A DNA stretch of 11,385 nt, from assembly GCA_031549115.1 (NCBI GenBank), contig JAVBQJ010000006.1:1-11385 (forward strand), in the 5' to 3' direction. Positions 1-6,392 of the stretch are shown one piece after another. This DNA is from JAVBQJ01 sp031549115 (GTDB lineage Bacteria > Verrucomicrobiota > Lentisphaeria > Victivallales > Victivallaceae). How positions within the stretch are numbered: position 1 is the stretch's first letter; every line of letters starts with the position of its first letter. A model generated the notes under the pieces. The model was not told the DNA's origin. It was given only the letters and a program-made list of their open reading frames with translations, and ran no database searches. The position numbers and the translations under genes are program-made.

Positions 1-217
1 CTTTTGAGGAAAGGGGCTGCCTTCTCCCATCCCCCTCAAACCTTTTTGTGTACGATTTATGTTTTTGCGCAGCAAAAACATAAATCGGAGCGGAAATACT
101 ACTCCATTTTTTGCCCAACGAGGCAAAAAATTACGTTGAAATGGTTTGGAAAAGATGGGGGTGGTTTGGAGGGGGAAGGAAAACAGTTCCTCAAAATGTT
201 TTCCTTCCCCCTCCAAA
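1..217. repeat. Left copy of a structured intergenic repeat (5' end cut by the window)
   Basis: This non-coding stretch downstream of the ParB-like gene is a second copy, in the same orientation, of the sequence at 11176-11385. The two share a 37-base identical run (105-141 here) and a 17-base identical run (143-159), with diverged spacers. Three inverted repeats are visible: 53-87 (16-bp perfect stem, 3-nt loop), 106-131 (10-bp stem, 6-nt loop) and 165-217 (21-bp perfect stem, 11-nt loop). The inner part, 26-159, begins with CCCATC and ends with GATGGG and has imperfect 17-nt inverted ends (12/17 matching). This copy begins inside what is a long hairpin in the other copy. I see no convincing protein in it. 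It resembles a MITE or REP-like dispersed element; mobility is inference. Confidence 0.85.
165..217. other. 21-bp perfect hairpin just beyond the ParB-like gene
   Basis: Arms 165-185 and 197-217 are perfectly complementary around the 11-nt loop 186-196. The hairpin begins 16 nt past the stop codon of the leftward five-gene unit, so its transcript would fold here. No clean T tract follows the hairpin on the minus strand, so it is not a textbook intrinsic terminator. It could act as a 3' stabiliser, a Rho-assisted end, or simply the terminus of the repeat element. Confidence 0.7.
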
Positions 218-233
218 TTTTCCCTCCACCTTA

Positions 234-740
234 TTACCATGCCTGGGAAAATTCGCGGTCTTCGAATAATGAGGCGAGGCCGGTGACTTGTTTCAGGCGG
301 AGGATTTCGTCGACGTCCATGCCGATATGTTTGGCGATCCATTGGTCGGATTTCCCCATCTGGATGAGTTCTTTGACGATTCCGGCCATCAGTTCGATGT
401 TATGGCTGCCGCGGGCGCGGTTGTGGCGGATGGTGGAGGCGATCCGGTGTTCGAGGGGTTTGTCGATGACGACGACGGGGAGCTCGCCCCCTTCCCGCTC
501 GAAGATGCGTTTGGAGCGTTTCATCACCGAGTAGCGGTGAAAGCCGTCGACGACGACATAGCGGTCGGTTTCGGCGCTGTAATAGCAGACGATCGGCTGG
601 GTGTAGCCGTCCTCCCAGATGGAGAGTTCGAGCAGCTGCATTTCGGGCGGCGCGACGCGGTTGGGGTTGTAGTCGTTGGCGGTAATTTTCTCCACGGAAA
701 CTTTTCGGACCCGATAGACCGGACTGGTGAATTCTGCCAT
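234..740 (-). CDS. ParB/sulfiredoxin-fold DNA-binding protein (IbrB-like)
   Basis: This 168-aa protein has a ParB N-terminal (ParB/Srx) domain over roughly residues 12-110 and a helix-turn-helix-like segment at about 122-150. Visible signatures are NDYNPN (22-27), the ParB box II equivalent VDGFHR (64-69) and RHNRARG (105-111). In ParB proteins this fold binds CTP; in this IbrB-type branch the activity is not established. I chose the ATG at 740 because GAGGTG lies 7 nt upstream. A GTG at 755 overlaps the preceding stop codon (GTGA) but lacks a ribosome binding site. It follows the PP-loop gene directly, as ibrB follows ibrA in Escherichia coli, where the pair was described as activating immunoglobulin-binding eib genes. 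It is much shorter than chromosomal ParB (about 280-300 aa) and has no ParA partner here, so chromosome partitioning is unlikely. Confidence 0.88.
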   Translation of the reverse strand: MAEFTSPVYRVRKVSVEKITANDYNPNRVAPPEMQLLELSIWEDGYTQPIVCYYSAETDRYVVVDGFHRYSVMKRSKRIFEREGGELPVVVIDKPLEHRIASTIRHNRARGSHNIELMAGIVKELIQMGKSDQWIAKHIGMDVDEILRLKQVTGLASLFEDREFSQAW

Positions 741-751
741 GGTGTTGCACC

Positions 752-2044
752 TCACAGGTTGCGATATTTTTCGAGGATTTCCTTTTGCCGCAAGGATTGC
801 CTGGCGGTGACGGCAAAGGACAGGCTTTTACAGTAAAAATCGTTTTTGATGATACACATCGCCATCCGCTTCCAGCTCAGTACATCCTTGACGCCGTCCA
901 GTTCGGGAATTTCGTCGGCGATCCGGCGGAAGCGCACCACCTCCTTGTCGCCGGCTCCGCGGCGGCTGAATCGGTGGGTATTTTCCATGATATCGGCATA
1001 ATTGCAGTTCAGAATTTCTATCTGTTTCTCCTGGAGAGGACACCCTTTGCGGTGCCAATAACGGATGAATTTGACGAAACGCTCCCGGTAATGGCGCGCT
1101 GTCGGTTCGGGTAGAGTATGGAGCAGGAATTTGGTGAAACTCTTCCAGCTATGATTTTGCGGCAGCCGGTAATTGGCGCCGGTCAACCGGGTTCCCGAAT
1201 ACATGTTGCCGAAGTTGGCGCCGGACACCCGGTTCACCACTCGCGCCCAGGTATCCGGTTCGATCACCCGGAAAAGGTTCAATCCGGCCTTGGATTCATT
1301 GCCGAACGGCTCATCCACCCGCATTTTGCTCAGTTTGACTCCGGCCTGAAAAAACAAATCGTAAAGGTGATTGTAATCCTTGTGAAACTTACCGTTGTAC
1401 GTCCAGATATCCTCGGTCCGCCAGTCGTACAGCGGATAGAAATTAAACGAATTCCCGCCGTTGCGGGTGGAAAACCGCCACCCTTCGAAGGTTTCCTTGT
1501 CGCAGGTCAGAGCCCGGTAACGGTTGAGACTCTCGTCCGTCCGCAGCCCCACCAGACAGGCGGCCGGTTCCATTCCGCCGTACCACTCCGCGTACTCGCG
1601 GACGAAACTTTCGAAGGTCATGCCGCAACGGTAAAACGGATAGGAGTGATTGCCGAGGTGCCGCACCGACGGATGTTTCGGCATCGGCCGCACCCAGAGC
1701 GATTCGCGCGCCGGCTCCCACCAAACCCACGTCGGCTCGAGATAGCTGGTGGAATTCGGACTTTCCATCGGCAGACACACCCATTCCGGTTCCAGCACAT
1801 CGGCGTATTCCGCCAGGCACCGCTCCACGAATTCGATAGTCAACCGGTAGAAAGCCTCCAGATCGATGAACAGCACGCCGATTTTGCGCCGGCGGCGCCG
1901 GGCCTCCGCCGCGGCGAGATGCAGCAATACGCCGCTGTCTTTGCCGCCGGAAAAAGCGACAAAAATACGCTCAAAGCGGTCAAAAATCATCCGGATGCGG
2001 CACAGCGCGGCCTGATAGACATTTTCATCCCGGTAATGTTTCAT
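752..2044 (-). CDS. PAPS-reductase-like PP-loop protein, DUF3440 (IbrA-like)
   Basis: This 430-aa protein opens with an adenine-nucleotide alpha-hydrolase (PP-loop) domain: SGGKDS at 32-37, then LFIDLEAFY (58-66), GLRTDES (166-172) and YPLYDWRTEDIW (203-214), the usual order in PAPS-reductase-like enzymes. The C-terminal half, including about 318-330 (HYRERFVKFIRYW), fits DUF3440. The family activates substrates by adenylation. The ECGLH-type redox motif of assimilatory CysH is absent, so sulfate assimilation is unlikely. Its ATG overlaps the helicase stop codon as ATGA, and an IbrB-like gene follows. DndC, from DNA phosphorothioation, is a more distant relative of the same superfamily. A role in nucleic-acid modification or gene activation is inference; the substrate is unknown. 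Confidence 0.9.
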   Translation of the reverse strand: MKHYRDENVYQAALCRIRMIFDRFERIFVAFSGGKDSGVLLHLAAAEARRRRRKIGVLFIDLEAFYRLTIEFVERCLAEYADVLEPEWVCLPMESPNSTSYLEPTWVWWEPARESLWVRPMPKHPSVRHLGNHSYPFYRCGMTFESFVREYAEWYGGMEPAACLVGLRTDESLNRYRALTCDKETFEGWRFSTRNGGNSFNFYPLYDWRTEDIWTYNGKFHKDYNHLYDLFFQAGVKLSKMRVDEPFGNESKAGLNLFRVIEPDTWARVVNRVSGANFGNMYSGTRLTGANYRLPQNHSWKSFTKFLLHTLPEPTARHYRERFVKFIRYWHRKGCPLQEKQIEILNCNYADIMENTHRFSRRGAGDKEVVRFRRIADEIPELDGVKDVLSWKRMAMCIIKNDFYCKSLSFAVTARQSLRQKEILEKYRNL

Positions 2045-3378
2045 AGTGCCTGCAACAACTTTTTCTGCAATTTCATATCCTGCATGTCCGCGACCTCCCG
2101 CCGGAAATTCCGGACCAGGTGTTCCTTCGACACCAGGCTTTTCTGAATTCTGTGGTCGATCGAATCCATGCAGACCAAATCGACGTAAAGTATCCGTTTG
2201 CTCTGGCCGGGCTGCCGCGAACGCTCCTCCGCCCGCAGCCGGTCGGCGTACGAAAAACCGCTGTTGTAAAAGATGACCGCATCGGCGGCGTTCAAGTTCA
2301 AATCATGCCGGCTCAAACGTATATTGGCGATCAGAAACCGTACACTCCGGCCGAACTCGCGCAACTGCGCCTCGCGCACATCCGGCGCGGTGCGCGGCGA
2401 CAAGACCACCGTCTCCTCCGCCGGCAGCAGCGAAGCGATCGCTTCGAGGTCGTATTGGAATTTGGCCCAGATCACACAAACCGGACTCCCCGGCTGCAGT
2501 TCCAGATACTGCTTCAGACTCTCCAATCTGGTATTGCGCAGCGTCCGCAGCGTGCCGTCGCCATGGACACGAAATCCGCTCAATATCTGCTGCAGACGGA
2601 CAAACAATACACACAAGGTGTGATTGGAGAAATCCTCCAGCTGCAGCAGGAACCGCTTCTGCTGCTCATAATGCAAACGTTGTTCACGGCTCATTTTGAA
2701 AAAATGCCGCGCATACAGCGCCGACGGCAGAGGAGTCGATCCGGAACGCTTCAACTGGTAGGAATACGGCTCTATTTTCGCCGCCAGATAGGCCAGATTA
2801 TGCGCCCGCAGAATCCGCGGCGGCTGCGTCGGCGTGTACTCCAGATGATTGGCGGCAAAGGCGTAAAACGACTGATAACCGAGAATTTTCTCCGACAGGA
2901 AGAGCATCTGCGTAAACAGGTCCTGGACTCCGAGCGTGATCGGGTTGGCGCTTAAAATCAGCCGGAAACGGGCAAAGCGCGCCATGTCGATGATCCGGCC
3001 CGAGCGTTTGGCGTGATAGCCCTTGATGTAGTGGGATTCATCGACGATCACATAGGCGTCTTCGTCGATGTATTTTTCCGCCATCTGGATGCTTTTGATA
3101 CTTGCCGACATGCTCTCGATCCCGATGAGATGGATTTCCCGGGGAAAACTGCCGCAGTGTCCGGTGATTTCCTGCTGAATCGTCGTCTTCAGGGCGGTCG
3201 GACAAAACCATATCACCCGCGAAACCCGTTCGACACGGCACCGGATCAACTCCAGCGCGGTGCGGATACGCCCGGTGCCGCTTTCCATAAACAACGCGCC
3301 GACGCGAAGCGGCATCAACTTGCGGACAGCCGCCTGCTGCCATTCCAGCAGTTCAGTATGAATCGAGAAGGCTCTCAT
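2041..3378 (-). CDS. SNF2/DExH-type helicase-like protein with eroded ATPase motifs
   Basis: This 445-aa two-lobe superfamily-2 protein resembles the compact SNF2-like helicases of phages and islands. Motif I is degenerate: SGTGRIRT (33-40) where GTGK[ST] is expected, so Lys is Arg37 and the next Ser/Thr is Ile38. Motif Ia is near FCPTALK (58-64), motif II is an intact DESH (113-116), and motif III reads LSANPI (142-147) instead of the usual LSGTPI. Lobe 2 keeps HDLNL (358-362) and a motif VI region EERSRQPGQ (384-392), in which the second motif VI arginine of 'RxHRxGQ' appears as Gln389. The ATG at 3378 has AGGTGAG upstream. The gene overlaps the previous one by 26 bp and the next by 4 bp. 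The fold is clear; helicase or translocase activity is doubtful. Confidence 0.85.
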   Translation of the reverse strand: MRAFSIHTELLEWQQAAVRKLMPLRVGALFMESGTGRIRTALELIRCRVERVSRVIWFCPTALKTTIQQEITGHCGSFPREIHLIGIESMSASIKSIQMAEKYIDEDAYVIVDESHYIKGYHAKRSGRIIDMARFARFRLILSANPITLGVQDLFTQMLFLSEKILGYQSFYAFAANHLEYTPTQPPRILRAHNLAYLAAKIEPYSYQLKRSGSTPLPSALYARHFFKMSREQRLHYEQQKRFLLQLEDFSNHTLCVLFVRLQQILSGFRVHGDGTLRTLRNTRLESLKQYLELQPGSPVCVIWAKFQYDLEAIASLLPAEETVVLSPRTAPDVREAQLREFGRSVRFLIANIRLSRHDLNLNAADAVIFYNSGFSYADRLRAEERSRQPGQSKRILYVDLVCMDSIDHRIQKSLVSKEHLVRNFRREVADMQDMKLQKKLLQAL

Positions 3379-3730
3379 CCGCTCTCACCTCGGTCGGGAC
3401 TTCAAGTACGGGCGGCACCGGACGCCGCAAGACCTGCTGCCGGCAATCGAAACACAGCACCAGCCGATAGTCCGCATCCGGAATCCGCGCACCATATACC
3501 GTCCCGGTAAAGCGGAAATCGTCGTAACGGGCATAAATGCCGTCTCCGCTCGCAACCCGGCACTGACTTCGGAACTGCCGGAATTGCGGGGAAGAAAACC
3601 ACAATACCTGTTCCATGTTTTCCTCCAGCAGACAACGCACCCCATACTTTCCCAGTTTCGGGGCATACCACAAGTCGAGAACTTCCACAATTCCGGTATC
3701 ATAAAAAAAGCTCATGGCATCCCGACTCAC
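3353..3730 (-). CDS. Hypothetical protein, 125 aa
   Basis: I do not recognise a family. The protein is soluble-looking, with no signal peptide or membrane segment, alternating hydrophobic/charged strand-like stretches, and one CxxC (CFDC) near residues 93-96. Its GTG start overlaps the preceding TGA as GTGA. An in-frame ATG five codons later (3715) is a plausible alternative, since neither start has a strong ribosome binding site. The 3' end overlaps the SNF2-like gene by 26 bp, so the two are probably translated together. Position alone suggests an accessory protein of the SNF2/IbrA/IbrB cassette. Uninterrupted reading and overlaps at both ends argue that it is real. Confidence 0.72.
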   Translation of the reverse strand: MSRDAMSFFYDTGIVEVLDLWYAPKLGKYGVRCLLEENMEQVLWFSSPQFRQFRSQCRVASGDGIYARYDDFRFTGTVYGARIPDADYRLVLCFDCRQQVLRRPVPPVLEVPTEVRADESLLDSY

Positions 3731-4602
3731 CGTCCTATACGATACTGCCTCAAAAATTGCAGCAGCTCCTCTTGCTCCAACGGCTTCAACTGCTCCGCCT
3801 GGTACTCCGCAGCCCCGGTCTGCTGCAACAGCAGCACGCCGACAGTGGTATTTTTCCCATACATCTCTTTCGGGAAATCCGCCTTTTCAATCCGAATCGA
3901 AACGGTATATTGCACCCGCTGCGCCGGCGTCATCGCATCGCCGCTTGAATAGCCTTCGACCGGGACCTTGACCACGGCTCCGGTGCCGCTCTTTTCCAAT
4001 ATGCCGGTAACCGGAACCGCCTGCCCCGGCACCGAAGGCGCTCCGGCGCCCAAATCGTATACTCTGCCGTTGGTGCTTTTGGCGAAACGCCCCGCATAGC
4101 GGGCCAGAAGCACCTCTTCTTCTTTTTCTTTCGCCGCTTCCTGCTCTTTTTTCAGTGACTGGATTTCTTCCAGGTAGGGAACGATTTCCTGCAGTTTGTC
4201 CTGCGGCCACTCTTCCACCGGTATGGTCGCCATCCCGCTCTCGTGAATCACCACCACCCCATCGGCAGAGGTACCGGAAATCTGATATTCCCGGTATTCG
4301 CGCCCATCGGCCATCGTCAATATCCGGGGAGGTACTTTGAATTCCACCACCGGCTCCGGCTCGGGTTCCGGCGCGGCTTCCTCCTCCGGCTTTTGGCCGG
4401 GCAGTTCATCACGCCGATCATCGGGCCAGTCCTCGACCAGCACCACGCTGTCGCCGCCATCGTGAGAAACCACAATGCGAACTTCATTGCCGCCGAGAAT
4501 CTGATAATTTTTAAAGACCTCTCCGGATTTGGTCACGATATCCGCGGCACACATTGTTGCGGCCAGAATGGTCACTCCCCAGAGTGTCGACAGAAATTTC
4601 AT
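3727..4602 (-). CDS. Secreted protein with two tandem SHD1-like repeats and a coiled coil
   Basis: This 291-aa protein starts with a Sec signal peptide (1-19, hydrophobic core LWGVTILAATM, likely cleavage after CA), so it should be periplasmic or outer-envelope. Two related units follow at about 23-63 and 96-136. Each runs 'G..(Y/F)..YQI....V.(V/I).H..G' and closes with VEDWPDD or VEEWPQD. They are joined by an acidic Pro/Glu linker (71-86). Residues 137-170 are charged and helix-prone (QSLKKEQEAAKEKEEE), and a C-terminal domain of about 120 residues is unrecognised. Such short units are frequent in secreted proteins of Verrucomicrobiota and Lentisphaerota, where their function is unknown. 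It is the first gene behind the 4640-4668 promoter, and its stop overlaps the next start as GTGA. Confidence 0.85.
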   Translation of the reverse strand: MKFLSTLWGVTILAATMCAADIVTKSGEVFKNYQILGGNEVRIVVSHDGGDSVVLVEDWPDDRRDELPGQKPEEEAAPEPEPEPVVEFKVPPRILTMADGREYREYQISGTSADGVVVIHESGMATIPVEEWPQDKLQEIVPYLEEIQSLKKEQEAAKEKEEEVLLARYAGRFAKSTNGRVYDLGAGAPSVPGQAVPVTGILEKSGTGAVVKVPVEGYSSGDAMTPAQRVQYTVSIRIEKADFPKEMYGKNTTVGVLLLQQTGAAEYQAEQLKPLEQEELLQFLRQYRIGR

Positions 4603-4632
4603 AGTTTTCCCCCGAATATTTGCCGGTTTTCG

Positions 4633-4683
4633 TTATTTCACTATATCCCCGCAACGGCAAAAAATCAATATCGTTTTATGCAT
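4633..4683 (-). CDS. Possible 16-codon small ORF overlapping the promoter
   Basis: An ATG at 4683 is preceded by GGAGGAG at 5-nt spacing, one of the best ribosome binding sites in the window. It opens a 16-codon frame ending TAA at 4633 (MHKTILIFCRCGDIVK). It lies 29 bp past the stop of the permease gene, so it could be translated from read-through transcripts of the importer operon. The frame covers the -35 and -10 boxes of the next unit. It is too short to judge by coding statistics and may be chance. Confidence 0.22.
   Translation of the reverse strand: MHKTILIFCRCGDIVK
4640..4668 (-). promoter_or_regulatory. Sigma70-type promoter of the five-gene unit
   Basis: On the minus strand TTGATT (4663-4668) and TATAGT (4640-4645) are separated by exactly 17 bp and match the consensus boxes at 4/6 and 5/6. 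The predicted start, near 4632, leaves a leader of about 30 nt that contains a purine-rich GGGGGAAAA tract just before the ATG at 4602. No other convincing promoter is seen within the unit down to position 234. Confidence 0.65.
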
Positions 4684-4712
4684 AATCTCCTCCAAACCGC
4701 AACATACGGTGA

Positions 4713-6380
4713 TCAGAGCCGGAAAATCGCTCCGATCTTTTTGCCCAGAAGCAACGTCGCCGCCAACAGCGTCGCGCCGAGAAACAGCATCGCCCACACG
4801 CCGAACGCACAAGCCAGCGCCGGCCCGGCGCCGAGCACCATCGACAGCTCGTAAATCGCCCGGGTGATCGGAAAATATTCCGCCTTCTGCGCCAACACCA
4901 GCGAATCGGACACCTCCAACATCGAAAAACTGAACGCGAAAATCATTCCGACCAAGAGATTGGCCGCAATCAACGGCACCGTGATACAGCGCAACACCCG
5001 CCAGGCCGAAGCCCCGAGGTTGCGCGCCGCCAATTCCAGCTCCTCCGGCGTCTGCTGCAATCCGGAGGAAGCCGCCCGCACCACATAGGGCAGCCGCCGG
5101 ACCGCATACGCCACCGCCAGCAGCAGCAATGGATTGTTCACCGGATCGAAATACTTTCCGCCCAGCCGGTCCGCCAGTCCCAGAAAACCGAATGCCATCA
5201 CAATCCCCGGCACCGCCAGCGGCAGCATCGCCAGGAGATCCAGAAGCCAACCCCCTTTCAACTTCCAGCGCTCGACGATCAGCGCGGTCAGGAAGCCCGC
5301 GATCACCGCGATCACCATCGCCAGAGCGGAATACTCCAGACTGTTGACGATGCTCGGCAGCACCAACGGATCCGACAAGGCATCGCCGAAGTAACGCAGG
5401 GTGTACCCCTCGGGAAACACCGTGCCGTACCAGCGCCGGGCGAAGGCCGCCAGCAGCAGCGCCAGGTGCGGCATTACCGCCAGCACCGTGACGCCGGCGA
5501 AAAAGAGCGTCACCAGCCAGCGCACCGCGCCGGACGGCGTATCGGGCTGCCGCAGCGTCATCCCCTTGGCCGCCAGGCTTCCGGAGTGACGTCCCAGCAA
5601 CAGCCGCCCCCCCAGGTACAGCAGCGCCGAAACCGTCAGCATGATCAGCACCAGCGCAAACGGCAGCGGATTGGATTCCAGCTCCGTGAGGCCGTTGAAC
5701 ACCTGTACCGGCGTAATCCGGGTGAAGCCGAGCATCAGCGGCGTGCCGAGTTCAGTGAAGCTCCAGATCAACACCAGACTGCCGCCGGCAAACAGCCCCG
5801 GCAACAGCAGCGGCAGCTTGATCCGGAAAAAGCGTTCCCGCCAGCCGGAGCCGAGATTGCGCGCCGCGTCATCCAGCGCCGGATCGATATTGGCCAGCGC
5901 CGTCAACAGATTCAAATACAGAATGGGGAACAAGTGCAGCGCCTCCACCAGGCAGACCGCGAAATACCTCCCCTCGCCGCCCAGCCAGTTGACCGGCTCC
6001 AGCCCCAGATGCGCCAATACGGCATTCACCACCCCGTAATGCCCCAGCAGCTGCTGAAATCCCAACGCGCCGACAAAGGGCGGCAGTATCATCGGCAGCA
6101 ATACCGCCAGATTGCTCAGCCATTTGCCGGGAAAGTCGAAACGGTCGTACAAAAGCGCCATCGGCAGCGCGATCGCCGCGGTCAGCGCGGTCGTCCCCAA
6201 CGCCACCGCCAGGGCATTCCACAACCCCTCGCGGTAAACCGGGTGCCGGAAAATCTCCAGCCACATCGCCGGATCCATGCCGGTACGCACCACCACCAGG
6301 AGCGGCCCGCCCAGCACCACCAGGAAGAAACCGAGCAGAAGCACCGCCACACCATATTTCCAGATCATCGTCGCTTTCAC
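4713..6380 (-). CDS. ABC importer permease, two fused BPD_transp_1 domains (FbpB/ThiP type)
   Basis: This 555-aa integral membrane protein is the channel of the importer. Two homologous permease halves lie at about 1-290 and 291-555. Each carries the cytoplasmic EAA-type loop that docks on the ATPase: LDDAARNLGSGWRERFFRIKLP (residues 169-190) and ELELAARNLGASAWRVL (446-462). About a dozen hydrophobic segments are visible. Fused halves are typical of Fe3+, thiamine and 2-aminoethylphosphonate importers, with one permease chain working with an ATPase dimer. The GTG at 6380 is the start because a strong GGAGGTGA lies 4 nt upstream of it, overlapping the stop of the binding-protein gene. The length is normal and the frame intact. 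The substrate cannot be read from the sequence. Confidence 0.93.
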   Translation of the reverse strand: MKATMIWKYGVAVLLLGFFLVVLGGPLLVVVRTGMDPAMWLEIFRHPVYREGLWNALAVALGTTALTAAIALPMALLYDRFDFPGKWLSNLAVLLPMILPPFVGALGFQQLLGHYGVVNAVLAHLGLEPVNWLGGEGRYFAVCLVEALHLFPILYLNLLTALANIDPALDDAARNLGSGWRERFFRIKLPLLLPGLFAGGSLVLIWSFTELGTPLMLGFTRITPVQVFNGLTELESNPLPFALVLIMLTVSALLYLGGRLLLGRHSGSLAAKGMTLRQPDTPSGAVRWLVTLFFAGVTVLAVMPHLALLLAAFARRWYGTVFPEGYTLRYFGDALSDPLVLPSIVNSLEYSALAMVIAVIAGFLTALIVERWKLKGGWLLDLLAMLPLAVPGIVMAFGFLGLADRLGGKYFDPVNNPLLLLAVAYAVRRLPYVVRAASSGLQQTPEELELAARNLGASAWRVLRCITVPLIAANLLVGMIFAFSFSMLEVSDSLVLAQKAEYFPITRAIYELSMVLGAGPALACAFGVWAMLFLGATLLAATLLLGKKIGAIFRL

Positions 6381-6384
6381 TTAT

Positions 6385-6392
6385 TCACCTCC
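6385..6392 (-). promoter_or_regulatory. Strong ribosome binding site that sets the permease GTG start
   Basis: GGAGGTGA on the minus strand includes the TGA stop of the binding-protein gene and sits 4 nt before the GTG at 6380. Translation of the permease is therefore probably coupled to ribosomes finishing the upstream gene. This matters because a premature stop codon lies about 1.1 kb earlier. Confidence 0.75.

Noticed and set aside
113..141. Integron attC-like site in the repeat (GCCCAAC fits RYYYAAC)
   Set aside because: The partner core would have to fit GTTRRRY, but the sequence is GTTGAAA. The arrangement of arms also differs from attC, and no integrase or cassette array is present.
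4..534. Open frame running from the left repeat into the ParB-like gene region
   Set aside because: It crosses perfect hairpins of a non-coding repeat and then runs antisense to the ParB-like gene.
234..740. Chromosome-partitioning ParB
   Set aside because: It is only 168 aa, has an IbrB-type DGFHR/RHNRARG signature, and has no ParA gene or parS-like site nearby.
1118..2146. Open frame of 342 codons on the plus strand opposite the PP-loop gene
   Set aside because: The minus strand carries unmistakable DUF3440 motifs, and the plus frame has none.
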